Shown here piece by piece: positions 1 to 11,500 of a stretch of 64,000 nt of DNA. The stretch comes from Brachyhypopomus gauderio. Lineage: Eukaryota > Chordata > Actinopteri > Gymnotiformes > Hypopomidae. The notes below the pieces were generated by a model that saw nothing but the letters and a program-made list of their open reading frames with translations, had not been told where the DNA came from and did no database searches. Made by a program: the position numbers and the translations under genes. How positions within the stretch are numbered: position 1 is the first letter of the stretch; every line of letters begins with the position of its first letter. The DNA lies in NCBI RefSeq assembly GCF_052324685.1, contig NW_027506963.1, forward strand, positions 310,001 to 374,000. Reading direction: 5' to 3'.

Positions 1-150
1 TTGACATCCTGCTAAATGATGTTGAAGGTTGTTTAAATGTTGATTATCTGCTAAATGATGTTAAAGGTTGTTTAAATGTTGATAACTTGCTAAAGAATGT
101 TAAAGGTTGTTTAAATGTTGATAAACCTGTTAAATAATGTTAAAGGTTGT
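1..150. repeat. 39-bp minisatellite array, block 1
   Basis: Tandem copies of an AT-rich 39-bp unit (core AAATGATGTTAAAGGTTG, then TTTAAATGTTGATAACCTGCT). The array runs off the left edge. Because 39 is a multiple of 3, the array stays open in several frames and gives spurious repetitive ORFs on both strands. Confidence 0.9.
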
Positions 151-164
151 TTAAATGTTATCAC

Positions 165-640
165 TGCTGCCCATCTGCCCCCCTGCCCCATCTGCCCCCC
201 TGCCCCATCTGCTCCATCTGCCCCTTTGCCCCATCAGCCCCTCTGCCCCATCAGCCCCTCTGCCCCTTCACCCCTCTGCTCCATCTGCCCCTCTGCTCTA
301 TCTGCCCCCTCTGATCCATCTGCCCTTTCGCCCCTCTGCCCCAGCTGCCCCTCTGCTCCATCTGCACCTCTGCTCCATCTGCCCCTTCGCCCCTCTGCCC
401 CATCTGCCCCTTCGCCCCTCGGCTCCTTCTGCCCCTCTGCTCCATCTGCCCCTTTGCCCCATCAGCCCCTCTGCTCCATCTGCCCCTCTGCTCTATCTGC
501 CCCTTCGCCCCTCTGCTCCATCTCCCCCTCTGCTCCATCTGCTCTATCTGCCCCATTTGCCCCTCAGCTCCATCTGCCCCCTCTGCTCCATCTGCCCCCT
601 CTGCTCCATCTGCCCCCTCTACTCCATCTGCCCCATCTGC
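165..640. repeat. C-rich CTGCCCCTCTGCTCCAT-type array, block 1
   Basis: A dense degenerate tandem array of about 9- to 18-bp pyrimidine-rich units (CTGCCCC, TCTGCTCCAT). Long ORFs cross it on both strands, but they are low-complexity (PSAPSAPL or GAEGADGAEG type) and come from the repeat period. A TG-rich stretch follows at about 640-740. Confidence 0.9.
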
Positions 641-779
641 ATGTATGTATGTGTGTGTGTCTGTGGTGTATATGTGTTTGACTGTGTGGAGTGGGTATGA
701 GAGAGATGCAGGTGTGTGCGCGTGCGTGTGTGGGGGAGGGGGAGAGACATTCAAAAATAACTGCCACCCTGTGTGGGGA

Positions 780-1500
780 AGCCTTGTTTTATGTGATTTG
801 CACCCTCCGAACAAACGGTCGTAGTTCGGGACCCATTTAACTTATCGCTTCACCGAAGAGATTGTGTGAGAGAGGACCCCTTGCTGATGATTTTGATATA
901 TTTCTGTGTGGTTTGACCCTAAAATGACTGATTTATGGCAAGTTAAAAACACACAAAAATCTCAACAAAGCTGATTCTGATTCTCATACATTTATATGGG
1001 GGCCAATGGGGCAGTTTTCTGTGTCTGGTGCCAAACAAATGCTCATAACTCTAAAACTAATTCATCAAATGATTAGATATCTCGGCGTGCCAGAGAGGAC
1101 AAGTTTCTCTCCCATTTAAAATTTAAATGGAGCTTCTAGGTGAACGTTTCAGGATTTTACAGCAGTTTATCCAGGAGATTTTTGATGATTTTTCATGACA
1201 GCACACTCTAACTGGGGACATTTCTGAACAGGCCGCCATTCACTCCTTATGGGGGTAATGTCCACTTTGAGGACCTGTCCTGAGGACACCGTATGTCCCA
1301 CATGTCCCAAAAGCACAAGCACACTTCTTCCCAATGAGATCTGCGAACCTGCAAATTTTCAACGTTCTAGCTCAAAAATTGCGACCTGTGAAAAGTGTCG
1401 AAATTTCATATGGAAGAAGTACAATATAATACTAGAAAGGCAAAGTTCGTGGAACAAACTTTATGTTGGCTTGACAAAGCAGCTAAAAAGGCTGTTTTGA
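780..1500. repeat. Dispersed repeat, copy A
   Basis: Begins near TTTGCACCCTCCGAACAAAC. The same sequence recurs at about 2768 and 2980, including the later blocks around AAATGCTCATAACTCTAAAA and CACCGTATGTCC. Near its end, at about 1460, is an ATGTTGGCTTGACAAAGC piece related to the hairpins at 3652-3776. No coding potential was recognised. Confidence 0.75.
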
Positions 1501-1504
1501 ATGT

Positions 1505-1990
1505 TTGATGACCTAATGTTAAAGGTTGTTTTAATGTTATTAATGTTAAAATGATGTTAAAGGTTGTTTTAATGTTGACATCTTGCTAAATGATGATGAA
1601 GGCTGTTTAAATGTTGATATCCTGCTAAATGATGTTGAAGGCTGTTTAAATGTTGATAACCTGCCAAATAATGTTAAAGGTTGTTTTAATGTTGACATCT
1701 TGCTAAATGATGATGAAGGCTGTTTAAATGTTGATATCCTGCTAAATGATGTTAAAGGTTGTTTAAATGTTGATAACCTGCTAAATAATGTTAAAGGTTG
1801 TTTTAATGTTGACATCTTGCTAAATGATGATGAAGGCTGTTTAAATGTTGATATCCTGCTAAATGATGTTGAAGGCTGTTTAAATGTTGATAACCTGCTA
1901 AATGATGTTAAAGGTTGTTTTAATGTTGATAACTTGTTAAAGGTTGTTTAAATGTTGATAAACCTGTTAAATAATGTTAAAGGTTGTTTA
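1505..1990. repeat. 39-bp minisatellite array, block 2
   Basis: Same 39-bp unit as at 1-150, with alternating variants (GATGATGAAGGC, GATGTTGAAGGC, AATGTTAAAGG) forming a roughly 117-bp higher-order period. The junction with the following C-rich array is the same as in block 1. Confidence 0.9.
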
Positions 1991-2210
1991 AATGTTATCA
2001 CTGCTGCCCATCTGCCCCTCTGCTCCATTTGCCCCTCTGCTCCATCTGCCCCCCTGCCCCATCTGCCCCTTCACCCCTCTGCCCCATCTGCCCCTCTGCT
2101 CCATCTGCCCCTCTGCTCCATATGCCCCCTCTACTCCATCTGCCCCTTCGCCCCTCTGCCCCAGCTGCCCCTCTGCTCCATCTGCCCCTCTACTCCATCT
2201 GCTCCATTGA
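1991..2210. repeat. C-rich CTGCCCC array, block 2
   Basis: Shorter second copy of the array at 165-640. It is entered through the same sequence (TTATCACTGCTGCCCATCTG), so minisatellite plus C-rich array were duplicated as one higher-order unit. Confidence 0.88.
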
Positions 2211-2214
2211 CCTA

Positions 2215-2640
2215 ATGTTAAAGGTTGTTGTTAAATGATGTTGAAGGCTGTTTAAATGTTGATAATCTCCTAAATAATATTAAAGGTTGTTTAAATGTTG
2301 ATAACTTGTTAAAGGATGTTAAAGGTTGTTTTAATGTTATCACTGTTAAATGATGTTGAAGGCTGTTTAAATGTTGATAACCTGCTAAATGATGTTAAAG
2401 GTTGTTTAAATGTTGACAAACTGCTAAATGATGTTGAAGGCAGTTTAAATGCTGAAAACCTGGTAAATGATGTTAAAGGTTGTTTAAATGTTGATAACCT
2501 GCTAAATAATGTTAAAGGTTGTTTTAATGTTATCAATGTTAAATGATGTTAAAGGTTGTTTTAATGTTATCCATGTTAAATGATGTTAAAGGCTGTTTAA
2601 ATGTTGACATCCTGCTAAATGATGTTGAAGGCTGTGTGTG
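2215..2640. repeat. 39-bp minisatellite array, block 3
   Basis: Further copies of the 39-bp unit. They are followed at 2640-2730 by the same TG-rich sequence that follows block 1 (TGTGTGGAGTGGGTATGAG and GGGGGAGAGACATTCAAAA). Confidence 0.88.
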
Positions 2641-2739
2641 TCTGTGTGGAGTGGGTATGAGGAACATGTTTGTATGTGGACGTGCGTGTGTGGGGGGAGG
2701 GGGAGAGACATTCAAAATAACTGTCACTATCTCTGCTTG

Positions 2740-3596
2740 TCTGAGTTGAGAAGCCTTGTTTAATGTGATTTGCACCCTCCGAACAAACGGTTGTAGTTCG
2801 GGACCTGTTTAACTTATCGCTTAACCGAAAATATTGTATGAGAGAGGACCCCTGGCTGATCATTTTGATGTAATTTGTGTGTTGTTTGACCCAATATTGT
2901 CTGATTTATGACAAGTTAAAAACAGAGGCAAATTGTGAAAAATCCCTTAACTGACACTGTCTCTGCCACTCTAGAATGTGATTTGCACCCTCCGAACAAA
3001 CGGTTGTAGTTCGGTACCTGTTTAACTTATTGCTTAACTGAAGATATTGTATGAGAGAGGACCCCTGGCGGATCATTTTGATGTAATTTGTGTGTTGTTT
3101 GACCCAATATTGTCTGATTTATGACAAGTTAAATATAGAGGCAAATTGTGAAAATCCAATTCTGATGTTGAGAAATTAACATGGGAGTTAATGGGGCCGT
3201 TTTTTGTGTCTAATGCCAAACAAATGCTCATAACTCTAAAAGTAATTGATCAAATGATTAGATATCTTGGTTTAACAGAAAGGACAAGTTTCTCTCCCAT
3301 TTAAAATTTAAATGGAGTTTCTAGATGAAAGTGGAAGGAATTTACAGCTGTTTATCCAGGAGATTTTTGATGATTTTTCATGACTGCACACTCTAACTGG
3401 GGACATTTCTGAACATTCCGCCATTCATTCCCTATGGGGAAAAGTCCACTTTGAGGACTTGTCCTGCGGACACCGTATGTCCAATATGTCCCAAAAGCAC
3501 AAGCACACTTCTTCCAAATGAGATCTGCGAACATGCCAAATTTCAAGGTTCTAGCTCAAAAACTGTGACCTGTGAAAACGACCGAAAATCGAAATA

Positions 3597-3597
<1 letters not shown>
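2740..3597. repeat. Dispersed repeat, copies B (partial) and C
   Basis: Two further copies of the element at 780-1500. Copy B starts near 2768 and is short. Copy C starts near 2980 and runs through the AAATGCTCATAACTCTAAAA and GACACCGTATGTCC blocks into the (AAT)n tract and the hairpin units. No gene was recognised. Confidence 0.72.

Positions 3598-3629
<32 letters not shown>
3597..3629. repeat. (AAT)n microsatellite
   Basis: About ten AAT units directly before the hairpin repeats. Confidence 0.92.
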
Positions 3630-3632
<3 letters not shown>

Positions 3633-3778
3633 GAAGAAATCGGATAACAGAATGTTGGCTTTGTCAAGCCAACATAATAAAAAGAAGAAATCGGATAACA
3701 GAATGTTGGCTTTGTCAAGCCAACATAAAAAGAAGAATAGGGAGAACAGTATGTTGGCTGCTTCGCAAGCCAACATAA
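3630..3778. repeat. Three tandem units, each ending in a perfect hairpin
   Basis: Three units of about 50 bp (AAAAAGAAGAAATCGGATAA and variants), each ending in ATGTTGGCTT...AAGCCAACAT. The palindromes lie at 3652-3675, 3703-3726 and 3751-3776. The third has a different loop (GCTTCGC). The last hairpin abuts the start of the duplicated thioesterase segment. Confidence 0.85.
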
Positions 3779-3847
3779 TAACGACCATGTGTATTAAAGA
3801 CTACTGAAACACCTTCTCATACGTCGGTGTAGTCCAGTAGGTATTAC

Positions 3848-4314
3848 CTTACTCCTGTTCGGCTCCCTGGTACTGGCCGAAGACTCCACATCAGTCCCAT
3901 GGACTCCACACCTACATAGGTGCCGCTCACACTAGCGTCCTTTACCACTGCGTGCACACATGCACCAATTCATAAATGTGCTCAACCCTGTTCATGAACG
4001 TAATTAAGAAGTAGCAGTCATCGGTAGTCAAAGCTTTTTAAACCTCAAATAAATATTTATCTAGATACCTTGTCTGAATCAAGCAAAAAATGTTTACTAT
4101 TAAAAATGTATTCACCGGGCACTGTTCCGTTTGCGTCGCTGACATAATGTCCGAAAGCTTCCCAAAAATCATTGTCTTCTGACTGATGCAGTGAGTGAAG
4201 TGTCACCTCTTGTTTTGGTCTTAAATTCTTCACCACGATTTGAAGTTTCTCATCCACAAGCCCCCTCGTCGGCTTAATCGAAAGTAAGGGGAATTGTTTG
4301 ATCGCGGTGCTCAT
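3848..4314 (-). CDS. Acyl-CoA thioesterase-like gene, duplicated exons 1-2 (partial)
   Basis: Two coding exons of an ACOT/BAAT-family gene: exon 1 at 4116-4318 (ATG at 4314, 66 codons plus one base) and exon 2 at 3848-3947. They encode the N-terminal beta-sandwich domain ([58 protein letters not shown]). Acceptors (TTTGCAG, CACGCAG), donors (GTGAATA, GTAATA) and phases match the complete gene at 44226-54765, and the exons stay open. Residue differences are few (for example SLHQSEDN here against SRHQSEDK). The catalytic alpha/beta-hydrolase exons are not found between 3848 and the left edge, where intron 2 is filled with repeats. They may lie outside the window, or the copy may be a dead 5' fragment. 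Homology to the second copy stops at about 3778. Confidence 0.82.
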
Positions 4315-4318
4315 CGAC

Positions 4319-4903
4319 CTGCAAACAGAAACGCGAGATGGTTCATGCCATGTCGTTGTAAAGCCAGTTTCTTTAAGAAACAATTCGTCATTCTACCAGA
4401 ACCGTTAAGGATCTAGCTAGCTACACGCACTGTGTACATGAAGCGAGCTCAGCCAAATTCAAGAACATTAATTTCTACCGTTTTATAGCCAACATTTTCA
4501 CATGTGGTCTTAATGTCCCCCGTGTCTCCTGACTTACCTGAATGTTTCTACTTTAACTGGTTTTATACTGCTTTGGGAATGACGGTAGCTACAATGTCCG
4601 TGAATGGTAACCTCCGGGTTGCCAGATTACTGCAGTGTTTTCCAGCAAAAACAAACGTGTTTCAAAATGCACGAAAATCAATACACATGAAAATCTTCCA
4701 AACATATATATTTGCATGTTTTCAGAGTATGAAATTATTAATGCGTTTTTGTGTTGCGACACACGACCCTATCTTGTAGTGTGCCTTAGTTTGGAAAGCA
4801 TATAGTTTCCCTACCAACTTCAAACAACATCCGTATAATTTGGCGGTTAACTGCACAATCTGGCAACACTAGCTAGACTTTCATATAGTGGCCTAGTGGT
4901 GGG
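4319..4903 (-). promoter_or_regulatory. Duplicated upstream region of the thioesterase copy
   Basis: Upstream sequence of copy 1, closely similar to 54770-55742 but lacking about 430 bp that is present there (55225-55650). It should hold the 5' UTR and promoter, but I cannot point to a transcription start. Homology ends near 4903. Confidence 0.5.
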
Positions 4904-4920
4904 ACTAGATACTTTACAAC

Positions 4921-5100
4921 TTCCCAGATAGCAAAAGAACGTTGATTCAACGTTGATTCGCCGTTGTCTTGCTCAACGTAGAAATGTTGAATCAACGTTG
5001 AAATGTGACGTTGATTCAACGCTAAAGTGCACATACGGTTCTACGTTGAATCAACGTTGAAAACCGGTTGACACTGGACAGTTGATCAACTTTGGTTCAA
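4921..5100. repeat. ACGTTGAATCAACGTTGA-rich palindromic repeat
   Basis: Repeated AACGTTGATTCAACGTTGA motifs on both strands, giving nested short palindromes. It begins with TCCCAGATAGCAAAA, which suggests the end of a MITE. Confidence 0.7.
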
Positions 5101-5222
5101 CCATTATCTAAATATTGTTTTATTAAAATCCAGTCCTGCTTTATGTACAGCAGGATGCCCATAAAGGGAATTATAATCAATGAGTTAATTAGTAGTCTAT
5201 TGAGTAGTGTATTAGTTATATA

Positions 5223-5853
5223 CAGTGATGTCAGTAACGCGTTACTCTAATCTTACCACTTTTTTCGGTAACGAGTAATATAACGCGCTTCTATTTCCAG
5301 TCCAGTAATCAGATTAAAGTTACTTATCCAAATAACTGTGAAACGTACGAGGTTAAGAAGTACTTAGCGCTACGAACGTTTCGGGAAACCCACCCCAGTT
5401 CAGTCAGACAGCTTGTGAAACGAAATACCATTACAATTTCAAGCATTTTAAAGTAGGCGACGTTAGTCAAAATTCCAGCACTTTTCAAACGTGGAACACA
5501 AAGCAACATTAAAATTGGTCAGGCAAATGTTCCTTCCCGTTTTTGAGGGGTGTTTCTTTATACTACCACATATCGTTACGGGAGGACACTGCACAGAATG
5601 ACTTGTAAAACGTGCTCGCGCTCTCACAGGGTCGAGCGCTACGGTCAGACGCAAAAGTAGAACTGAGCCAAGAAGAAAGCAAAAATATATATTTTACTAG
5701 GGAAAATATAAATAGTAACGCACAGTTATTTGGATAAGTAACTTTAATCTGATTACTGGACTGGAAATAGTAGCGCGTTATATTACTCGTTACCGAAAAA
5801 AGTGGTAAGATTAGAGTAACGCGTTACTAAGTAACGCGTTACTGACATCACTG
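5223..5853. mobile_element. hAT-type MITE with long terminal inverted repeats
   Basis: Starts CAGTGATGTCAGTAACGCG and ends with its inverse. The inverted arms are about 115-130 bp (5223-5340 and 5721-5853), sharing CGGTAACGAGTAATATAACG and CAGTCCAGTAATCAGATTAA. The interior (about 5395-5575) carries a module also found in the elements at 37377 and 47404. It has no ORF. Target duplications are too diverged to call. Confidence 0.8.
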
Positions 5854-6119
5854 TCTATGACTCAAGCACACTACACGCTCAGATATGCATGTGTATCTTG
5901 ATGTTCATACTCGGAGGCTACATACAGCTCATCAAAATTATTTCTACATATGGTTATTTCATACTTGCATGGTCAGTAACTTAAAAATTACAATATAACT
6001 GACAATGTATTTTAAAATGTAAGCAGTTTATTATAAAAAAAAGTGTGGGGAAAAAAATGCATTGGGAACAACCAGTAGCAAAAGCACAGGAGATTTTTCT
6101 TCTAAAGAGATATAAGCTA
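5854..6119. other. No feature seen
   Basis: AT-rich unique-looking sequence between the MITE and the L1 remnant. No ORF or repeat was recognised. Confidence 0.5.
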
Positions 6120-7140
6120 TAAAGTCTTTGAATTCTGAAAAAATCTCCTGACCCAGATGGGTTTACAATAGAATTTTATAATGAATTTTCCTCCTTTCTC
6201 GCTCCTGTTTTGGCCAGGGTATATAATAACTCACTTCTCATTGGTCTTCTACCCACATTCATGTCTCATGCCACCATTTCACTTCTACTCAAAAATGACA
6301 AAGACCCCATCCTCTGCGCTAGCTACAGACTGATATCTCTTCTTAATGTGGACTTTAAGATCCTGGCCAAGGTTCTTGCCTCTCATCTTCAGCGGGTTCT
6401 ACCTGACTTAATTGCTCAGGACCAAACTGGTTTCATGCAGGGTAGACATTCACTCTTTAACACTAGAAGACTGGCAAATATTTTATACTCTCATCCTTCT
6501 GACTCTCCAGAGGATATCATCTCTCTCGATGCAGAGAAGGTCTTTGATAGGGTGGAATAGCACTATTTAGCTGCTCTAGGTTTGTCTCTTGGATCCGTCT
6601 TTTGTTTGCGGCTCCAACCGCTTCTGTTCTTACTAACGGCACTATCTCTCCCTCCTTTCCTCTCCAGCGTGGAACATGTCAGGGCTGTCCTCTTTCACCT
6701 TTACTGTTCAATTTGGCTTTGGAACCCCTGGCTATATGGCTGCGTGAACATCAGGGTTTTGAAGGAATCTCATGCTCCAATTCTGTGCATAAAGTCTCTT
6801 TATATGCTGATGATCTTTTATACGTTTCTAACCCCAGCTCCTCCCTTTTTTGATAGTGTCAGGTTATAAATTGAATCTCCAGAAAAGTGAGTTATTTTTG
6901 GTCAATTCAGCTGCTCAGTCGCTTCTCTTATCCTCCTTTCCTTTTAGGGTAACTCATAGAAAATTTAGATATTTGGGCATTACATTTATGCACTCATTTA
7001 ATGATTTACTGGGAGAAAATTTTATTCCTCTACTTGACAAAACTATATCAGACCTGGATAGATAGGCATCATTACCCTTATCACTGATTGGCCGTATTTA
7101 TTTAATTAAAATGAATGAGCTACAATTTATACTTATTTCA
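6120..7140 (+). pseudogene. L1-clade LINE ORF2 remnant, reverse transcriptase part
   Basis: Degraded reverse transcriptase of the L1 clade in three frames. Visible pieces include YRLISLLNVDFKILAKVLA, DQTGFMQGRHS, ISLDAEKVFDRVE (then a stop), GTCQGCPLSP and the catalytic SLYADDLLYVS. It continues at 7866-7910 and 13401-13600, so later insertions (Rex1, then another L1) split a single older copy. Confidence 0.85.
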
Positions 7141-7865
7141 GCATATCCCTATCTTCAGAATCAGAATTGCCTTTATTGTCAATTTGCATTACAATGAAAT
7201 TTGATTCTACTCCAAGGTGCTTGATGGGACAATAAATACACACAATGACATAAAACGACATAAGTTAAAAGTAGTGTCACATTTACAAATGGTTCAGTAG
7301 ATTGTTTCCGTGATATGTTGAATATTGCTCAAGCTATTTACAGTGTATGTTACATACTATTGCATGTGGGAAGTATTTTACATGGGTTGGGAATTTACAT
7401 TATTGCTGTTATTTACATGTTGTTCAGTGCAGTGATGGCTCTTGGGTAAAAGCTGTCCCTGAGCCTACTTGTATGAGTTTTGAGCAACCTGTACCGTCTG
7501 CCTGAGGGTAACAGGTCAAATAGGTGATTGCTGGGGTGGGATGCATCCTTGGTGATGCTGACCGCCTTTCTGAGGTAGCAAGAGGTGGCAATGTCCTCCA
7601 GGCGGGGCAGGGAGAAACCAGTGATCCCCTGGGCCATGTTGATCACCCTCTGCAGCGCTTTTCTGTCTGCTACTGAGCACCCACCGTACCATGCCGTGAT
7701 GCAATACATAAGGATGCTCTCAATGATGGATCTATAAAAGAGCACCAACAGTTTCTCCTCCATCTTGTTCCTCTTGAGAACCCTCAAAAAGTGGAGTCGC
7801 TGCTGGTCTTTCTTCACCACTGTTGTTACCCAGGAACCTGATGGAGCTGACCCTCTCCACGCAGA
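7141..7865 (-). mobile_element. Rex1/Babar-like LINE, 5'-truncated
   Basis: The C-terminal part of a reverse transcriptase ORF (7413-7820, 135 aa) reads KKDQQRLHFLRVLKRNKM, YCITAWYGGCSVADRKALQ and HLFDLLPSGRRYRLLKT, typical of fish Rex1-type elements. The 3' UTR with CAGAATTGCCTTTATTGTCA (antisense) ends near 7141. It lies inside the older L1 remnant. Confidence 0.8.
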
Positions 7866-7896
7866 TTCCTGAAATCCAGAATCAATTCCTTAATCA

Positions 7897-7910
7897 ACAA
7901 AGCATTTTTA
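7897..7910. repeat. 14-bp target site duplication of the L1 (left)
   Basis: ACAAAGCATTTTTA, repeated exactly at 13401-13414. The older L1 reading frame continues across the pair (QSIF then LNKLDG). Confidence 0.9.
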
Positions 7911-8588
7911 TTAATTTATTTTTTTTGATCAAAATTTTTTATTTTTCACACAACATTCCAATAACAGAGGGGTGGGGAGCGACAGACAAACAGTACAATT
8001 GTAAGAGAAAGAAAGTTTTACATATTTGAATGGTACATTCAGCTTCAGAAACACAGAAAAAAAATAAATAAATAAATAAAAAGGATAAATAGAAGGAAGT
8101 ATCTATATTCAATGTATATTTTGCAGAAAGTCCAGAATACTCAACACAAAGATTTGCCAAGTTTCAACTGTCTTGGGTTTAGCATTATGAAGTCGGGCAG
8201 CAGTACTTTCAAGTTTTGCGATATTTAATAGATTCATTACCCAGTATGATTCCATGTGAAGTCCAGGCGTAATCCAGTTTTGTAGGATTGTCTTTTTAGC
8301 AGCAGTAAATCCAGAGAACAATAGTTTACAGTGTAGCATCTTCAGCTCCAAATTGGAAGTGTCATTCAGGAGACATAAACATGGATCCCAATTGTATTCT
8401 ATGTCTAAGATATCACGCAGCCCTGAGTTCACACACTCTCAAAACATATGCAGAAATGTACCAGGGGCAGATGTGTTGCATATATGACAGTAATAGTCGG
8501 CTTGAATGTTCATTTTAAATCTTCTGTATGGTGTAAGGTATGCTCTATGAATAAGTTTAAAGTGAATGAGCTGATGTGCTACATTTTT

Positions 8589-11500
8589 TTATGTCCTGCT
8601 AAGATTGGACCAAATAGTATCCCATTCTGGAGTACAACCTAAGGTGGCGAGTTCCCTGTCCCATAATGTTGTAACAGAAAGAGGTTTTATGGAGACTTCA
8701 ATTAGATTGCGATAGATCCTAGCAACACAACCTCTTGAAGGTAAGTGAGGTTGTATCCAGTTCACCACTGGGTGACTGGGTATACAAGAGTCCCAGGGGA
8801 CTCCATAGGCCCTGAGTGCTGATCTCAATTGTAAATACACAAAATAAGTAGATGCTGGTAAATCAAAAGTAACCTTTAGTGATTGAAAAGAGTGGAAGCC
8901 TCTGTTATGATAGAGGTCGCCACAGATGTTGATACCCTTAGAAGACCAAGAGGGTTCTACAAAGGGTTGTGTGCCTCTCAAGAGCTTGTAATTGTGCCAT
9001 AACGGAGTGGAAAAGCAGATTTTAAAGGGTCCCCCAATTAGTTTTTCTACATGGAACCAGATCTTGAGGGAATGAGCAATAATACAACCAAATTTCAGGT
9101 GGGTATTTTTAGAGCCAGTACCTGTAAATAACAGATCCTGTAAACGATGTGGCCTTACAAGGGCAGATTCGATAGCCCCCCATGTGGTTTTGCACTCTGG
9201 GTCGAGCCAAGCACGTAAAACTCTTAACTGAAAGGACAGAAAGTACACTTTGAAATTTGGTACAGCTAAACCTCCCATGGACTTCGGCAGCTGTAATGTT
9301 GTCAGCCGGATTCTAGGTCGTTTATTGTTCCACAAGAATTTTGAAACAATAGTCAATCTCAGTAAAATATTTTAGAGGAGGTGGGAGTGGTAGCATAAAG
9401 AATAGGAAGTTGAGTCGAGGCAGTACATTCATCTTGATTGTCGCAATTCTTCCTTGCAGGGAGATCTTAAGACTATTCCACCTTTCCAGATCATGTTTAA
9501 GTCTATCCAGCGTAGTCATAAAATTTTCCTTTGATTTGTGAATGTCAAGATGTACAACAATGCCAAGATAGGTGAATGACTGCTTAATCGGAATTATTGA
9601 AGGGATAGTAACATTTCTGCATAGGTCATTTATCGGCATTAGAACTGATTTGGACCAATTAATCTTATACCCTGATAAACTGTTGAAGTTGTCAAATATT
9701 TTCATTGCAATTTGTATAGAAGTGCCCAAGTTGTCTAAATATAGGAGAATGTCATCAGCGTAAAGTGATATAAAATTGCTACGACCTCGAATATTGATGG
9801 GAGATATTGAGGACTGTCTAATGGCTTGCGCTAAAGGTTCCAAGGATAAACAGAAAATATGGGGAGAGATTGGGCATCCTTGCCTAGTTCCACGCTCAAG
9901 TTGAAATGCAGGTGATATGATATTGTTAGTTAGTACAGATGCCAAAGGTGAATTGTACAAAACCAAAGTGTTCAAGGACAGCCCACATATAACTCCATTC
10001 AACCCTATCAAAAGCTTTCTCTGCATCTAAAGAGAAAACAGCACAGGGGCTAGAGAACGTGTGTGCAGCATCTAAAATATGGAACAGCCTGCGAATGTTA
10101 TCTGAGGCAAGACGTCCCTTAATGAACCCAGCCTGATCTTCGTTAATTAATGTAGATATCACAGTTTCTAAACGTAAGGCAAGAACTTTGGCGAATAATT
10201 TCACATCACTGCAAATAAGTGATATGGGTCTGTAACTTGAGCATTGTAACGGGTCCTTTCCTTTTTTCAGTAAAAGGGATATTAACGCAGTTTTCTGATC
10301 CCTGTGAAAACTTCCAGACTCAATAGCAAAATTAAAGGAGTCCAGTATGAGAGGCCCTACCAAATCCCAAAGATCAAGGTATAGCTCAGGTGGCAACCCA
10401 TCTAAGCCTGGTGATTTGTTCTTCTGAAGGTCTTTAATAGCCTTGTGAAGTTCTTCCAATTTTATAGGAGCATCAAGGAGATCTCTATCCAATTGTGAAA
10501 GGACTGGAAGCTTTAACCCACCCAGGAATTTCTGACATTGAGTGGCATCATAAGCTATCTCTGATTTATATAGATTTGTATAGAACGTTTTGAAAACATC
10601 ATTGATAGCTGGAGGATCAGTGATTAGTTGATCATTCGAGTTTGTAATTCCGTTTATGTAGGCTTTAGCTTCACATTCCTTCAGTCTGAGAGCCAACAAG
10701 TGACTGGGCCTTTCTGCATCAACATAGTATTTATATCTGGTTCTATGTAAAATAAACTCAGCCTTAGCAATTGAAAGAAGTTTGTTGTTCCTTTAAGGAT
10801 CTTAGGTTGACCATTCGATCTTCAGAAAAACATTGTTTTTGCAGGGTTTCTAAAAATTCTATATTATTTTCTAAATCATTAAGTGTTTGTCTTTGTGATT
10901 TGGAGAGAGTTGAAGAGAATGATATACAAAACCCCCTTATAAAGCACTTTGTTGCCTCCCACAGGATTTGAGGGTTACAACTGTGAGAACTATTAGTGGA
11001 AATAAAGATACGTAACTCGGTTTTAATTGAACTAAGAAAATTCAAGAGTGAGCTATTGAACCTCCACCTGGGGGCTTTGGTTATTTCTGGAAGGAGAAAA
11101 CTACAAAAAACAGCTGAATGATCAGATAACAACATAGGTAAAATAGTGATGGACGTTTCTGCTGAAACAAGGGGGGGACTAGCAAAAATATAATCGATCC
11201 TAGAAAAAGACTTGTGTCTATGTGAGTAAAATGTATATGCTTTAGTTGCATTATTTTTAAAACGCCATAAATCAATAATATCAAGCTCTTTAATAAATGT
11301 ATTAAGAAGTTTGGAATTTAATGATAGAGCTATCAGGACAGGACTTATCGATTACAGGATCTATCACAGCATTGAAATCACCACCGACCAGCAAATGAGA
11401 GTCTGATAATTCCAGCAGTTTGTTGCAGAGCCCACTTAAAAATGTTCTATCCAATTCATTGGGACAGTATACTGAAACTAAGGCAAGTCGAGTTGTGCCT

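Noticed and set aside
115..814. Long ORFs of PSAPSAPL or GADGAEG type on both strands
   Set aside because: They are frames through a low-complexity tandem array, with no start context, splice support or domain.
1..2640. Minisatellite arrays as a possible CRISPR array
   Set aside because: The units are contiguous without unique spacers, and the genome is vertebrate.
3630..3778. Helitron 3' end, suggested by a terminal hairpin
   Set aside because: No CTRR terminus after the hairpin, no TC start and no Rep/helicase sequence were seen.
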